Shown: piece after piece, positions 52,101-61,168 of the stretch
Layout of the letters: each line of letters begins with the position of its first letter
Numbering within the stretch: the stretch's first letter is position 1
Source of the DNA: Siminovitchia thermophila
Lineage (GTDB): Bacteria; Bacillota; Bacilli; Bacillales; Bacillaceae_C
DNA: 64,000 nucleotides
Assembly: GCF_016909185.1 (NCBI RefSeq)
Contig: NZ_JAFBFH010000014.1
Span: 54,443-118,442, forward strand
Direction of reading: 5' to 3'
Translations under genes and position numbers: made by a program
The notes under the pieces: model-generated
What the model was told of the DNA's origin: nothing
Seen by the model: only the letters and a program-made list of their open reading frames with translations
The model's database searches: none

Positions 52101-53517
52101 AAAAAGGGTGCCGCTGCAACGTTATTGGACGACGCGATATTTGCTTACCATTTTGGTTGGCTTAACAATTATCGCAGTGGTATCAGCCTTGTGGATCAGA
52201 CATACGACATTGAAAAACAGATTACATATGATGGAATTTATGGCTGAGGAAATGGTGAGCCGAATGGTCAATCAGCAGGATCGCGAAATGCTTCCTGGTG
52301 AAAATTCGTCCGGTCTGTTTCCTGAACGTGGGCACTTGATGGATATGGAAAAAAATCCATTGATTTACATTGCTGACCCGCAAGGAATTATTCTGGCGAG
52401 CAACCGTCCGGAACATCCTTGGCAAGGACGGCTGGATGCTGCAATTCTCAACGAGGAAAGTGATGTGCAAAAGCTTTCGGAAGATGGGGGAGTCGAGCCC
52501 TTGTATGTCGTGAAAAAGCCGATAGAATCGGAATCTGTTTTATTCGGATGGGTTGTAATCGCTGAAACGGAAAGTAATTTGACGAAAGTGAAACAGGAAT
52601 ACCGTCAGCTTTTCATTATGATTATCGGCCTTGCTTTGCTCGGTTGGGCTGCTATTTATATTGTATCCAGGAAGTTATCCCACCCCATTCAAGAGGTTTC
52701 TAAAGCGGCCCGACAAGTTCGAAATGGGGACTATCAAATCAGTCTTCCAAACGATGCCAAGGCGGAAGAAGTACATGAACTAATCCATTCCTTTAAAGAA
52801 ATGTCGCAGCAGCTTCAAAAGCTGGAAGCTCTTCGCACCGAGCTATTGGCGGGAGTGACACATGAATTGAAAACACCGGTAACATCCATCAGCGGCCTAT
52901 TGCAAGCTGTGAATGACGGTGTCGTCAGTGGAGAAGAAGCGAAAGAGTTTCTGGAAATTTCCTTAAAAGAAACGGCGAAAATGAGAACAATGGTGGAGGA
53001 CTTACTGGCTTTCAACTCTTTTGCGGCAAGCGCTGTTCCTGTTTCTTTAAAGACTCAATCACTTAATAAACTTGTCAAAGATGCTGTCCACCAATGGAAA
53101 GTGGGACAAGAACTGGGAGATTTGGTTGTGGATGTTGAGTTGCTTCAGGAAGAAGAGAATGTCCGAGTAGATCCTGTAAGATTTCAGCAAATTATGACGA
53201 ACCTTCTAAACAATGCCAAGCAGGCGATGGACCCGCCAGGAAAAATAGAAGTGACCGTCAAAAAATCGATCAATACTCTGCACGTTGATATAAAAGATAC
53301 AGGAAGCGGAATTCCACAAGAAGAACAGCCTTTCATCTTTGAACGATTTTACCGCGGCCATGAGAAAAAATATAAAGTGGGAGGATTGGGGCTAGGACTC
53401 CCGTTCAGCAAAATGGTGGCCCAGGCCATGGATGGCGATTTGGAGCTGATTAAAAGCACTCCAACAGGCACGATTTTCAGGATATGCTTACCAAAGATCG
53501 CTTCATCATTTATATAA
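52084..53517 (+). CDS. sensor histidine kinase
   Basis: 477 residues from GTG 52084, with AGGGGATTGGGG upstream, overlapping the regulator gene. Membrane helix 20-38, extracytoplasmic sensor of about 130 residues (ERGHLMDMEKNPLIYIADPQ inside it, PAS/Cache-like), second helix 175-195, HAMP 196-248, phospho-acceptor His260 in GVTHELKTPVTSIS, N box NLLNNAKQAM, G1 DTGSGIP, F box FERFYRG, G2 GLGLGLPFSKMV. Partner of the 51420 regulator. Arrangement and HtrA downstream resemble the CssRS-HtrA secretion-stress system of B. subtilis, but specific orthology is not established. Confidence 0.9.
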   Translation: MSKTTKKRVPLQRYWTTRYLLTILVGLTIIAVVSALWIRHTTLKNRLHMMEFMAEEMVSRMVNQQDREMLPGENSSGLFPERGHLMDMEKNPLIYIADPQGIILASNRPEHPWQGRLDAAILNEESDVQKLSEDGGVEPLYVVKKPIESESVLFGWVVIAETESNLTKVKQEYRQLFIMIIGLALLGWAAIYIVSRKLSHPIQEVSKAARQVRNGDYQISLPNDAKAEEVHELIHSFKEMSQQLQKLEALRTELLAGVTHELKTPVTSISGLLQAVNDGVVSGEEAKEFLEISLKETAKMRTMVEDLLAFNSFAASAVPVSLKTQSLNKLVKDAVHQWKVGQELGDLVVDVELLQEEENVRVDPVRFQQIMTNLLNNAKQAMDPPGKIEVTVKKSINTLHVDIKDTGSGIPQEEQPFIFERFYRGHEKKYKVGGLGLGLPFSKMVAQAMDGDLELIKSTPTGTIFRICLPKIASSFI

Positions 53518-53551
53518 ACTGCTATTTTTACATCCAGCAGTTTTATTTTTT
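53516..53551 (+). terminator. Rho-independent terminator
   Basis: AAACTGCT pairs with AGCAGTTT, then TATTTTTTT; it overlaps the kinase stop. Confidence 0.8.
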
Positions 53552-53952
53552 TATAAAAAATGCATAAAATAAGACCGAATCGTTTGGTTGGGCGGAAAGG
53601 AACGACCAAGTGCAGGCGATCTTGCCAGGGTGTCGCCAACAGGACGTTCAAGTGTCACGAGAAGGAAAGGCCTGCCAGCGTCTCATCGCACGGAAGGAAA
53701 AGCACCAACTCTGAAGATTGTGGGTGTGGCCATTAACTGGAGATCGCCAACAGTCAGATTAACTGTGCTGCTGCGGCACTAAGGCATATTCATCATGATA
53801 TGGAGAAGACAGCAGACATGCTGAAGTGGCTAAAAACGCCTTTTATCCCGCCTTGCGCTTTTCTTTTAAAACAACGCAAGCCGGACATCTGTTTGACACA
53901 CTGTCTCTTTATAGTAGTTTATATAAAAGCACTTATTGGAGGGTGTTAAAAG
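53552..53952 (+). other. intergenic stretch before htrA
   Basis: 400 bp with no recognisable gene; a patch around 53590-53790 is more G+C-rich than its flanks and lacks start sites. A promoter for htrA is expected after 53880 (TTTGACACACTG, then TATATA near 53919). Confidence 0.4.
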
Positions 53953-55128
53953 ATGGACAAGCAAGTAAATAAAAGATCAGTCGTTAAACGGTTTTTATCA
54001 ACGGCCGCCGCGGGAATGATCGGTGCAGTCATTACACTGGCTTCTTTACAGTATATAGGTGGTTTTCAATCAAGTTCTCAAAAAGTGAATGAAACGGCTC
54101 CATCCAACGTCAATACGCAAAATGTCTCGGCCCAATCTGTTTCATTTGCTGATATCGTTGAGCAAGCTTCCAAAGCTGTTGTGGGAGTAGTAAGTGAGAG
54201 GCGCAGCAACGACCCGTTTCAACGAGCGGCTGGTGAAACGTCTGGAAGCGGCTCCGGAGTCATTTTTAAAAAGACAGATGATGCCGTCTATATAGTGACC
54301 AATAATCATGTGATCGAAGGAGCAAATCAAATAAATATCTCTTTACAAGACGGCAAGGAAGTCGCGGCGGAACTCGTTGGCACCGATCCGTTAACAGATA
54401 TTGCCGTATTAAAAATGAAAAAAAGTGACGGCATCACACCAATACGCTTCGGGGATTCCAGCTTGCTCCGGGCGGGCGATCAAGTCGTTGCGATCGGAAA
54501 TCCGCTGGGGCTTGATTTGTCTAGAACGGTTACTCAGGGGATTGTCAGTGGGGTGAATCGTACTATCGAAATGACGACCTCTGCGGGTGCTTGGAACTTT
54601 GACGTCATCCAAACTGATGCCGCGATCAACCCCGGAAACAGCGGGGGCGCCCTTATTAATACAAAAGGGGAACTTGTAGGCATTAACAGCTTGAAAATTG
54701 CCGAAAAGGGTGTGGAAGGATTGGGGTTTGCCATCCCGAGCAACCAAGTTTCCCGGATTACGGAAGAATTGATTAAAAACGGGCAGATTGTCCGCCCTTA
54801 TTTAGGTGTAAGTGTCATGAGCCTGGACAAGGTTCCATCCGTCTATTTGGAGAATCTTCCCGAAAATGTTAAAGAGGGAGTCTTGGTTGTTTCAGTAGAT
54901 GAGGGCAGTGAAATAGCGAAAGCGGGATTGAAAGCCCAAGATGTCATTGTTTCTGTTAATGGAAAAGCGATTAAGAGCGAGAGTGACCTTCGTAAAGTTT
55001 TATATACAGAGATGAACATTGGTGATGAAGTATCATTGGACGTCTACCGATTGGGGAAAAAACAAACGTTCAACGCGAAGCTTGCTAGCAATCAGCAACT
55101 GGAAATGAAAAATGATAGCAACTCTTAG
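53953..55128 (+). CDS. HtrA-like serine protease, membrane-anchored
   Basis: 391 residues from ATG 53953, after TGGAGGGTG. Single N-terminal membrane helix about 17-36 (AAAGMIGAVITLASLQYIGG). Trypsin-like S1C domain with His119 (TNNHVIEG), Asp149 (LTDIAVLK) and Ser230 (INPGNSGGALIN). One PDZ domain about 280-375 (GVLVVSVDEGSEIAKAGLKA). Degrades or refolds misfolded proteins outside the membrane. Its place behind a two-component system fits induction by secretion stress, although a terminator and 435 bp separate them. Confidence 0.92.
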   Translation: MDKQVNKRSVVKRFLSTAAAGMIGAVITLASLQYIGGFQSSSQKVNETAPSNVNTQNVSAQSVSFADIVEQASKAVVGVVSERRSNDPFQRAAGETSGSGSGVIFKKTDDAVYIVTNNHVIEGANQINISLQDGKEVAAELVGTDPLTDIAVLKMKKSDGITPIRFGDSSLLRAGDQVVAIGNPLGLDLSRTVTQGIVSGVNRTIEMTTSAGAWNFDVIQTDAAINPGNSGGALINTKGELVGINSLKIAEKGVEGLGFAIPSNQVSRITEELIKNGQIVRPYLGVSVMSLDKVPSVYLENLPENVKEGVLVVSVDEGSEIAKAGLKAQDVIVSVNGKAIKSESDLRKVLYTEMNIGDEVSLDVYRLGKKQTFNAKLASNQQLEMKNDSNS

Positions 55129-55175
55129 AAAAGCTTAATAGGCTCGCATTTATGGCGGTATGTGATTTTGCGGCT

Positions 55176-55318
55176 GGGAGAAACGGCACCTAAATGCCCG
55201 ATTGGTTCAACTAACATTCAGTAGGAGCCCTACTGAATAAAGTTTCACTTTATCCCGCATGTAAGGTGCCGTAAAAAAGCCTCCCACTTCAAAATCTTGA
55301 GTGAATACAAAAGGTCTA
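55176..55318 (+). repeat. dispersed two-hairpin repeat, locus G (parts of two units)
   Basis: Begins inside a unit (GGGAGAAACGGCACCTAAATG), continues through the short-loop hairpin 2 (CATTCAGTAGGAGCCCTACTG), then a new unit from CCCGCATGTAAGG that stops after AAAAGGTCTA. Both ends are truncated within the element. Confidence 0.9.
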
Positions 55319-55389
55319 TTTTGTTTGTAATACGTTTTGTGGATCAAGGGCCTCCTCATAAAAGAACTTCTAAAAACATTGCTTCCCGG

Positions 55390-56088
55390 TTAAATGAGAG
55401 ACATAAGGTAGCCGCTATACATGCCAACCATCATTGCTATGGCCAATGACCATTCTTTTAACCAAGTTTTACCGGTCTTTTTAGCAATGAATAATGTAAA
55501 AATGGCCATAAATCCTGCAACCGCCGAACTGATGTCTATGACCATTTTTTCAACAGCCAGGTAACCAAAAGCACCCATCATGGCAGCCGCGGAAACGATC
55601 CCCATTAACTTTGGGTTTTTGGCTTTCAGTTTGTTTTGAACATTTCCGAGAGATTTTGTAAAAAGAAAGGTAAATAGGAGCCAGCCCATTCCACCAAGAC
55701 ACATGGTCCAAACAACGGTTGAAAAAGCTTCAACTGTAAAAGATTCGGTTCTCAGACTGCTGCCAAAAGCGTTTGCGCCTATTTCGGCTGCGGCAGCTTC
55801 AGTTGATGCCGATCCTATAATGCCAATTCTCATCATGGTTAAGGGCGACCCGATTAATGCAATCAGAGAAATGATCACAATCCCGATGCCAAAAGATGGA
55901 CCAATAGAACCGATCAATCCGGTTTTGATCGCGATTTTCACTTCTTTGGATGTCATCCCAACTTCGATCGCCGCTTTTTTAGCCAACCTTATAAACATCA
56001 ATGCTTGGAAGATCACGATGCATATAACAGTAAACGCAATCATCCATAGAGGAACTGTACTGAAAGCTGTCATTACTTCTTTTGTCAT
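55390..56088 (-). CDS. DUF5058 membrane protein
   Basis: 232 residues from ATG 56088. Six or seven hydrophobic segments; conserved-looking loops KEVKIAIKTGLIGSIGPSFG and STEAAAAEIGANAFGS. This matches DUF5058, a family usually encoded beside M20 amidohydrolases, as here. A transporter role for an amidohydrolase substrate or product is a reasonable guess. It directly follows the broken M20 gene on the same strand. Confidence 0.72.
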   Translation of the reverse strand: MTKEVMTAFSTVPLWMIAFTVICIVIFQALMFIRLAKKAAIEVGMTSKEVKIAIKTGLIGSIGPSFGIGIVIISLIALIGSPLTMMRIGIIGSASTEAAAAEIGANAFGSSLRTESFTVEAFSTVVWTMCLGGMGWLLFTFLFTKSLGNVQNKLKAKNPKLMGIVSAAAMMGAFGYLAVEKMVIDISSAVAGFMAIFTLFIAKKTGKTWLKEWSLAIAMMVGMYSGYLMSLI

Positions 56089-56126
56089 GAACCTGTTCTC
56101 CTGTCAACTGTTTTATCGGAAAACGG

Positions 56127-57338
56127 TTATTGGATCGTTTCTTTATCCGTAGATGAAGCATGTTCTTTTGTGGATAGGTAGTTTAATACTAAGCCGATAA
56201 AAAGTTTGCCGATATACAGGATTGCTTTTTCATCCACATCAAATCTTGGGTGATGATGGGGGTGGACTTTCTCTTGATCATCCAAAGCTCCGCCTACCCA
56301 GAAAAAGGAACCTGGCACCTCTTTTACATAATAGGCGAAGTCTTCCATTCCCATTTGGGCCGGTTTGTGTTGAACTCTTTCCTCTCCAAATAATGAAATC
56401 GCCACTTTTTCCACCCGTTTCTTCGGGATGGTTTACAACAGCAGGATAGCCGCGCACATATTTGTAATTGACCGTTGCGCCAAGCCCGCCGCAAGTTGAA
56501 ATTGAAATCTGTTCGATCGCTTTTTCAATATGGTTGCGGACACTTTCCTTAAACGTTCTTACCGTACCGGTCAATATTGCCTTGCCAGGAATCACGTTAT
56601 AGCCTTTGCCCCCGTGGAATGAAGCTACGGTGACCACGGCAGAATCTATTGGATCAACTTGCCTACTGACAATTTGTTACAAGTTTAAAAGCAATTGGCT
56701 GCCTGCGACAAGGGGATCGACTGTCAGGTGGGGAGTAGCCGCATGACCGCCTTTTCCACAAATTTCAATTTCAAATATATCTCCATTGGCTATCGTATAT
56801 CCTTCTCTTATGCCAACCGTCCCAAGCGAATCCAGCGAGCTGACATGAACTCCATATACAACATCAACGTTTTGTAAACAGCCATACTCAATCATGGATT
56901 TGGCTCCACCCGGAATCACTTCTTCCGCGAATTGATGAATAAAAACAACATTTCCTTCTAGGGATTCCCGGTTTTCACTTTATACTTTTGCGACACCCAA
57001 AAGAGCGGCTGTGTGCAGATCATGTCCGCAGGCATGCATGACACCAGGGATGCGTGATTTATATTCAACATCTTTTTCATCTTGAATGGGCAATACATCG
57101 AAATCAGCCCGCAGTGCCACTGTCTTCCCGGGTTTGCCTCCTTTCAGCAATCCAACCACCCCACGGCCGCCCACACCTGTTTTGCCTTTAAGCCGATAGA
57201 AGATAGATAGTCTGCAATTTTTGCGGGTGTGTGTATTTCCTTATGGGAAAGTTCCGGATACATATGTAAATCTCTTCTAAACTTGATCAATTCAGGATAT
57301 ATCTCTTCCAGTTTTGTAAAATACTGTTCCTGTAACAA
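56127..57338 (-). pseudogene. M20-family amidohydrolase, multiply disrupted
   Basis: Collinear pieces of an M20D/AmhX-like aminoacylase: [60 protein letters not shown] (metal ligands), GHAATPHLTVDPLVAGSQLL (dimer domain) and HKPAQMGMEDFAYYVKEVPG (C-terminal Glu/Asp). Disruptions: a lost A in an A-run near 57172, an in-frame TAA at 56980-56982, a CAA-to-TAA-like stop at 56677-56679, and a frame change near 56420. Four independent lesions make it a true pseudogene. It would have cleaved an N-acyl amino acid, with DUF5058 as its partner. Confidence 0.9.
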
Positions 57339-57545
57339 GTGGCATCCCCCTTATCAATATTGGTTTGGTGTCCTTGTGCTTAAAAAAACCGCCTCCTTTC
57401 AACCTTCTTGATTGAATTTTATATGTAAATAATCGAAAAATTAAATTAAATAAAATAGATTACTTTGATGTTAGGGATATTAACGAAGGAATATTGCGGT
57501 AAACTCTGACTTTTTATACAATATAAAAAAACTGGAGAGATTGTA

Positions 57546-59021
57546 GTGGTGTTACGGACTATCAATCAAGCATGGGGTGAGGGCGGTATGGATCAGATTT
57601 GTTTTTATTCTTTGCGCAAGCTGTCAAAAGCGATTCAAAATCGGGAGTTGTCTGCCCGTGAAGTAATGCAGGCGCACTTGGAACAAATTGAGAAGGTGAA
57701 TCCAAGTGTAAATGCAATCGTTTCTCTGGATGAAGAGAGAGCACTAAAAGAGGCGGACAAAGCAGATTGTATGCTTGTTTCAGGAGAAAGAACAGGCCCT
57801 TTTCATGGACTCCCGATCGCGATTAAAGATACTCATAACGCCAAAGGTTTTCCCATGACATGTGGTTCGCGGACTTTGCGTGACAACGTTTCGAGAGAGG
57901 ATGATCTCATTGTTGAGCGGTTAAAAAACAGCGGCGCCATCGTCATAGGAAAAACGAATGTTCCTGAGTTTGGTGCGGGTGCCCATACATTTAACGAGGT
58001 ATACGGTGCCACAAGAAATCCGTATCACCTTCAGCGCACTGCAGGAGGAAGCAGTGGAGGGGCTGCTGTAGCGGTTGCGACCGGAATGATTCCCTTTGCG
58101 GATGGCAGTGATATGGGAGGGTCATGCCGCTTTCCGGCTGCATTTAATAATGTGGTGGGAATGCGACCATCGCCTGGACGAGTGCCTTCATACCCAAAAG
58201 CGGCGCCTTACTCGACGTTGGGCGTACAAGGGCCGATTGCCCGAAATGTGGAAGATGCGGCTTTTATGATGTCGGTTATATCGGGTTATGATAACCGGTC
58301 ACCAATTGCGATACATGAATCAGGAGAGAAATTTTCAGAGCCGTTTAAAGAAGAGGTAAGCGGCCTAAGGGTGGCATGGACTTGCGACTTTGGCGGGGAA
58401 ATTCCTGTTGATCCAGAGATCAGAAACAACCTTCAGGAGCAAATAAAGGTCTTTACTGATTTGGGATGCCATGTAGAAGAAGTGAATCCGGACCTGGCAG
58501 AAGCGGATGAAGTATTTCATACTTTACGAGCCTGGGAATTTGAAATGTCCAATCATGAATTGTTTGAACGGTTTAGCGAATTAATGAAGCCGAGTTATGT
58601 CTGGAATTTCAACAAAGGCCGCAAACTCCGCGGGATTGATATTGGGAGAGCCGAGAGGCTTCGCAATGAGTTGTACCACCGAATGAGAGTCTTTTTTGAA
58701 AATTATGATGCGTTGATTTTGCCAGTCAGCCAAGTTCCGCCTTTTGATGTAACGATCGAATATCCAACGGAAATAAACGGAGTTCGGATGGAACATTACA
58801 TAGACTGGATGCGGTCTTGCTGTTACATTTCCGTGCTGGGCAATCCGGCTTTGTCCGTGCCTGCGGGGTTTACTTCCGACGGTCTTCCGATCGGGCTCCA
58901 AATCGTCGGCCCATATCATGGAGACTACGAAGTATTGCATATTGGTTATGCCTTTGAACAGGCTACTCGCTACGGAGATAAACGTCCCGACATAGCGGTG
59001 GAAGCACGTTCCCATTCATAA
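57546..59021 (+). CDS. amidase-signature family hydrolase
   Basis: 491 residues from GTG 57546 (GGAGAG 6 nt upstream); ATG 57588 is an alternative giving 477. Amidase signature enzyme: catalytic Lys94 in GLPIAIKDT, Gly/Ser loop RTAGGSSGGAAVAVATGM, and the nucleophile region GSDMGGSCRFPAAFNN. Cytoplasmic, homodimeric in known relatives. Hydrolyses a carboxamide; substrate unknown. Divergent from the M20/DUF5058 pair, so all three may have served one amide-degradation pathway. Confidence 0.88.
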   Translation: MVLRTINQAWGEGGMDQICFYSLRKLSKAIQNRELSAREVMQAHLEQIEKVNPSVNAIVSLDEERALKEADKADCMLVSGERTGPFHGLPIAIKDTHNAKGFPMTCGSRTLRDNVSREDDLIVERLKNSGAIVIGKTNVPEFGAGAHTFNEVYGATRNPYHLQRTAGGSSGGAAVAVATGMIPFADGSDMGGSCRFPAAFNNVVGMRPSPGRVPSYPKAAPYSTLGVQGPIARNVEDAAFMMSVISGYDNRSPIAIHESGEKFSEPFKEEVSGLRVAWTCDFGGEIPVDPEIRNNLQEQIKVFTDLGCHVEEVNPDLAEADEVFHTLRAWEFEMSNHELFERFSELMKPSYVWNFNKGRKLRGIDIGRAERLRNELYHRMRVFFENYDALILPVSQVPPFDVTIEYPTEINGVRMEHYIDWMRSCCYISVLGNPALSVPAGFTSDGLPIGLQIVGPYHGDYEVLHIGYAFEQATRYGDKRPDIAVEARSHS

Positions 59022-59495
59022 GAAGCATGAATCCCTACATTGTGTTGATCATCCATTGCTAACAACGGGCATGAGGATGGAATTTTCCGGTTATCGTCCC
59101 CAAAGCGTTTATGATTCAAAGATTTTCCGTCTTCCTGGGTTACCCGAACACAAGTGACGCATTTGCTTGTACAGAGGGCGATTGGCGGCGACACCTAAAA
59201 TGGCTGGAAACCCTGAATACAGCTTAGGCACATAAAGCAGAGGCGATGGACAATCAAATGGAGACTTTCTCCTATATGTCCGTCCCTGTATATGTAGAGA
59301 GCACCCAACTTGGAAGCCGCACATTTCTTTTTAATACAGTCGCTCTTTTTTATAAAACTTAATCCTTTATCTAAAAATAAAAAATCTCCATGTGGTTTCT
59401 TTCTTCATAAAAGGTGTTGATAGTGGAGCGTGTCCCAGAAAGCGCCTCAATGGCTTTTTCTGTAATATAGGGTCGCTCTTTTTTTGATTTTACAA
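59022..59495. other. intergenic stretch
   Basis: No gene recognised. A loose hairpin around 59425-59465 (CAGAAAGCGCC / GGCTTTTTCTG) followed by a T-run near 59477 may end the amidase transcript. Confidence 0.4.
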
Positions 59496-59526
59496 CATAA
59501 AAAAGCTTGTAGGGACTCTACAAGCT
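59496..59526 (-). terminator. Rho-independent terminator of the Spo0E-like gene
   Basis: On the minus strand AGCTTGTAG-AGTCC-CTACAAGCT, a perfect 9-bp stem, then TTTTTTATG. Confidence 0.85.
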
Positions 59527-59584
59527 GAGCGTATGATGCTCTTTTTCTATTTAATCTTAAAAATTACTTTTAAAATGATAACAT

Positions 59585-59743
59585 TTAAATCACTTGATAC
59601 TTATTTAAAACTATATCAAGCTTTTTGCTTAATTCGACCGTCTGATTATTGTTTAGACCTTTTGCAATTCCGATGCGAACCATTTCTTTTCTCAAAGCGT
59701 TGATTTCAACTAATAGCGCTTCTTTTCCTTTAGCTTTGTTCAT
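59585..59743 (-). CDS. Spo0E-like aspartyl-phosphate phosphatase
   Basis: 52 residues from ATG 59743, after AAAGGAGAAG. Reads KGKEALLVEINALRKEMVRI, then GLNNNQTVELSKKLDIVLNK. The two-helix layout and the S-x-x-L-D motif (SKKLD) match the Spo0E/YisI/YnzD family, which removes phosphate from Spo0A-P and so delays sporulation (known). The family is short, so length fits. Solo gene with its own terminator. Supports a spore-forming host. Confidence 0.85.
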   Translation of the reverse strand: MNKAKGKEALLVEINALRKEMVRIGIAKGLNNNQTVELSKKLDIVLNKYQVI

Positions 59744-60199
59744 CCCTACTTCTCCTTTGTAAGTAATAGAAAACTTGCGGCGGGAAAATAGTCATCCGAT
59801 ACAGTGTCATACTTGAGATACAAAATGATTCCCGAATATATTTGGGCTAATCAAACGATTACATGAATTATACCATATGTTGAGTGGTGTTTTCTATATA
59901 GATACAATATATTGTTTCTTGTTTACTAAAAGATTTTTGTTTATCTTTGACGAAAATTGGCAGAGGACCTTGATATAGGACAAAAGGTTTAGTCGGTAAC
60001 AGTAAAAAAGCACCTGCTCTAGGTGCCTTGTATGTTAATGAAAAGGTTGGTTGATCGTTTGTTTATTCAAGCATTGTAAAAATGTTCATATCTCAAATGA
60101 AAAAGCGGTTGCGCTTTTGTCTATCAAAACCTATATAATGGCGGAGAATGGGATAATCTACCCGAGAAAATAATCAAGGTGGCAAGTAGGTTGAAATAA
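59744..60199. other. intergenic stretch at the prophage boundary
   Basis: No gene. A hairpin at 60012-60030 (GCACCTGCTCTAGGTGC, next to an A-run) could terminate minus-strand transcription. TATAAT at 60134-60139 may be a promoter for the phage-like genes. Confidence 0.4.
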
Positions 60200-60580
60200 G
60201 CCCAAATTGAAAACCAACCAGCAGTAAAGTTGCTAGAACGATATAAAAGAAAAGAGGTTTTAGTGTATGCTGACCAACCTTACATTATTGAAACCCGCAC
60301 AAAACGACATTACAAGCACGAAATGACACTTGATGATCATATCGAACTACTTGAAGTGTTAAACCATCATCCAGGACCTGTTTTGTTATCAGGGTATGAC
60401 CACGAATTATACAATAACGCACTGGTTAATTGGCATAAAGAAACAATGACTGTATCTGCAGAAGCTGGAGCAAAGAGACAAGAAGTCCTCTGGATCAATC
60501 CAGTTGCTGCAGAGAAAGGGTTCTTCCATCGAATTGGACGTGATCCCATGCAACAAATAAATCAAGGCATGTGGGATTAA
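60200..60580 (+). pseudogene. truncated D12-class DNA adenine methylase (phage-type)
   Basis: About 126 codons with no start at the true N-terminus; the frame begins after TAA with IENQPAVKLLERYKRKEVLV. It matches the C-terminal half of phage D12 (Dam-like) N6-adenine methylases: LVYADQPYIIETRTKRHYKH, LLSGYDHELYNNALVNWHKE, GAKRQEVLWINP. The catalytic DPPY is DQPY here, and the SAM-binding N-terminal half is missing, so it cannot be active. A TTG at 60230 could start a shorter frame. Confidence 0.75.
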
Positions 60581-60765
60581 AATGGAATGAGATTTATACT
60601 AGTCCACTTTCCTAATAGATAAACCAATATAAAAAATGCAATTATTGAAAAGACTGCCTTCTTCAATGGACTCTATCCTTTCATCGGTAATGAAAAAAAG
60701 CCAGGATTCCTCCCGGCAAAGATTTTATGCATATTGATTATACCATATACGGGAGGGTATCTGTC

Positions 60766-60963
60766 ATGAAGATACAAGATATAGAGATAAACGGTCGAAA
60801 AAGGTTAGAATTTGATATAATGGATATACCATCCAGCTGTGTAATCGTCATCTGCGATGGGAAAGCAAAAATTAGAGAGCTTCCTCCTTTCGGTGAATAT
60901 AAAATTGTTACTCACCAAGGGAAGGTGAAGCGGATGCGGAGGGAAGAGGGGGAGGAGTTTTAA
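60766..60963 (+). CDS. XtrA/YqaO-like phage protein
   Basis: 65 residues from ATG 60766, after GGGAGGG. Reads MKIQDIEINGRKRLEFDIM, then CVIVICDGKAKIRELPPFGE and KIVTHQGKVKRM. This resembles XtrA of PBSX and YqaO of the skin element, small phage proteins of unknown function encoded just upstream of the late-gene regulator XpF. The same order is kept here, with one extra gene in between. Confidence 0.65.
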   Translation: MKIQDIEINGRKRLEFDIMDIPSSCVIVICDGKAKIRELPPFGEYKIVTHQGKVKRMRREEGEEF

Positions 60964-61168
60964 GAGAATAAATACAGTCTTAACACCAGATACCATAAAA
61001 ATTTTTGTATAAATAATTGGATCAATAGAACCTAAAGTAAGTCATTGTTAAAATTAGTAAAAGAGTGCATAGAAAAAGATAATTAAAATTTTTATTATCA
61101 AAATAAGTTTGTAGATTTACAGTGAATTAGTTAGACAGTATATAAAATAAAGAAGGTGGAATTCCAAA

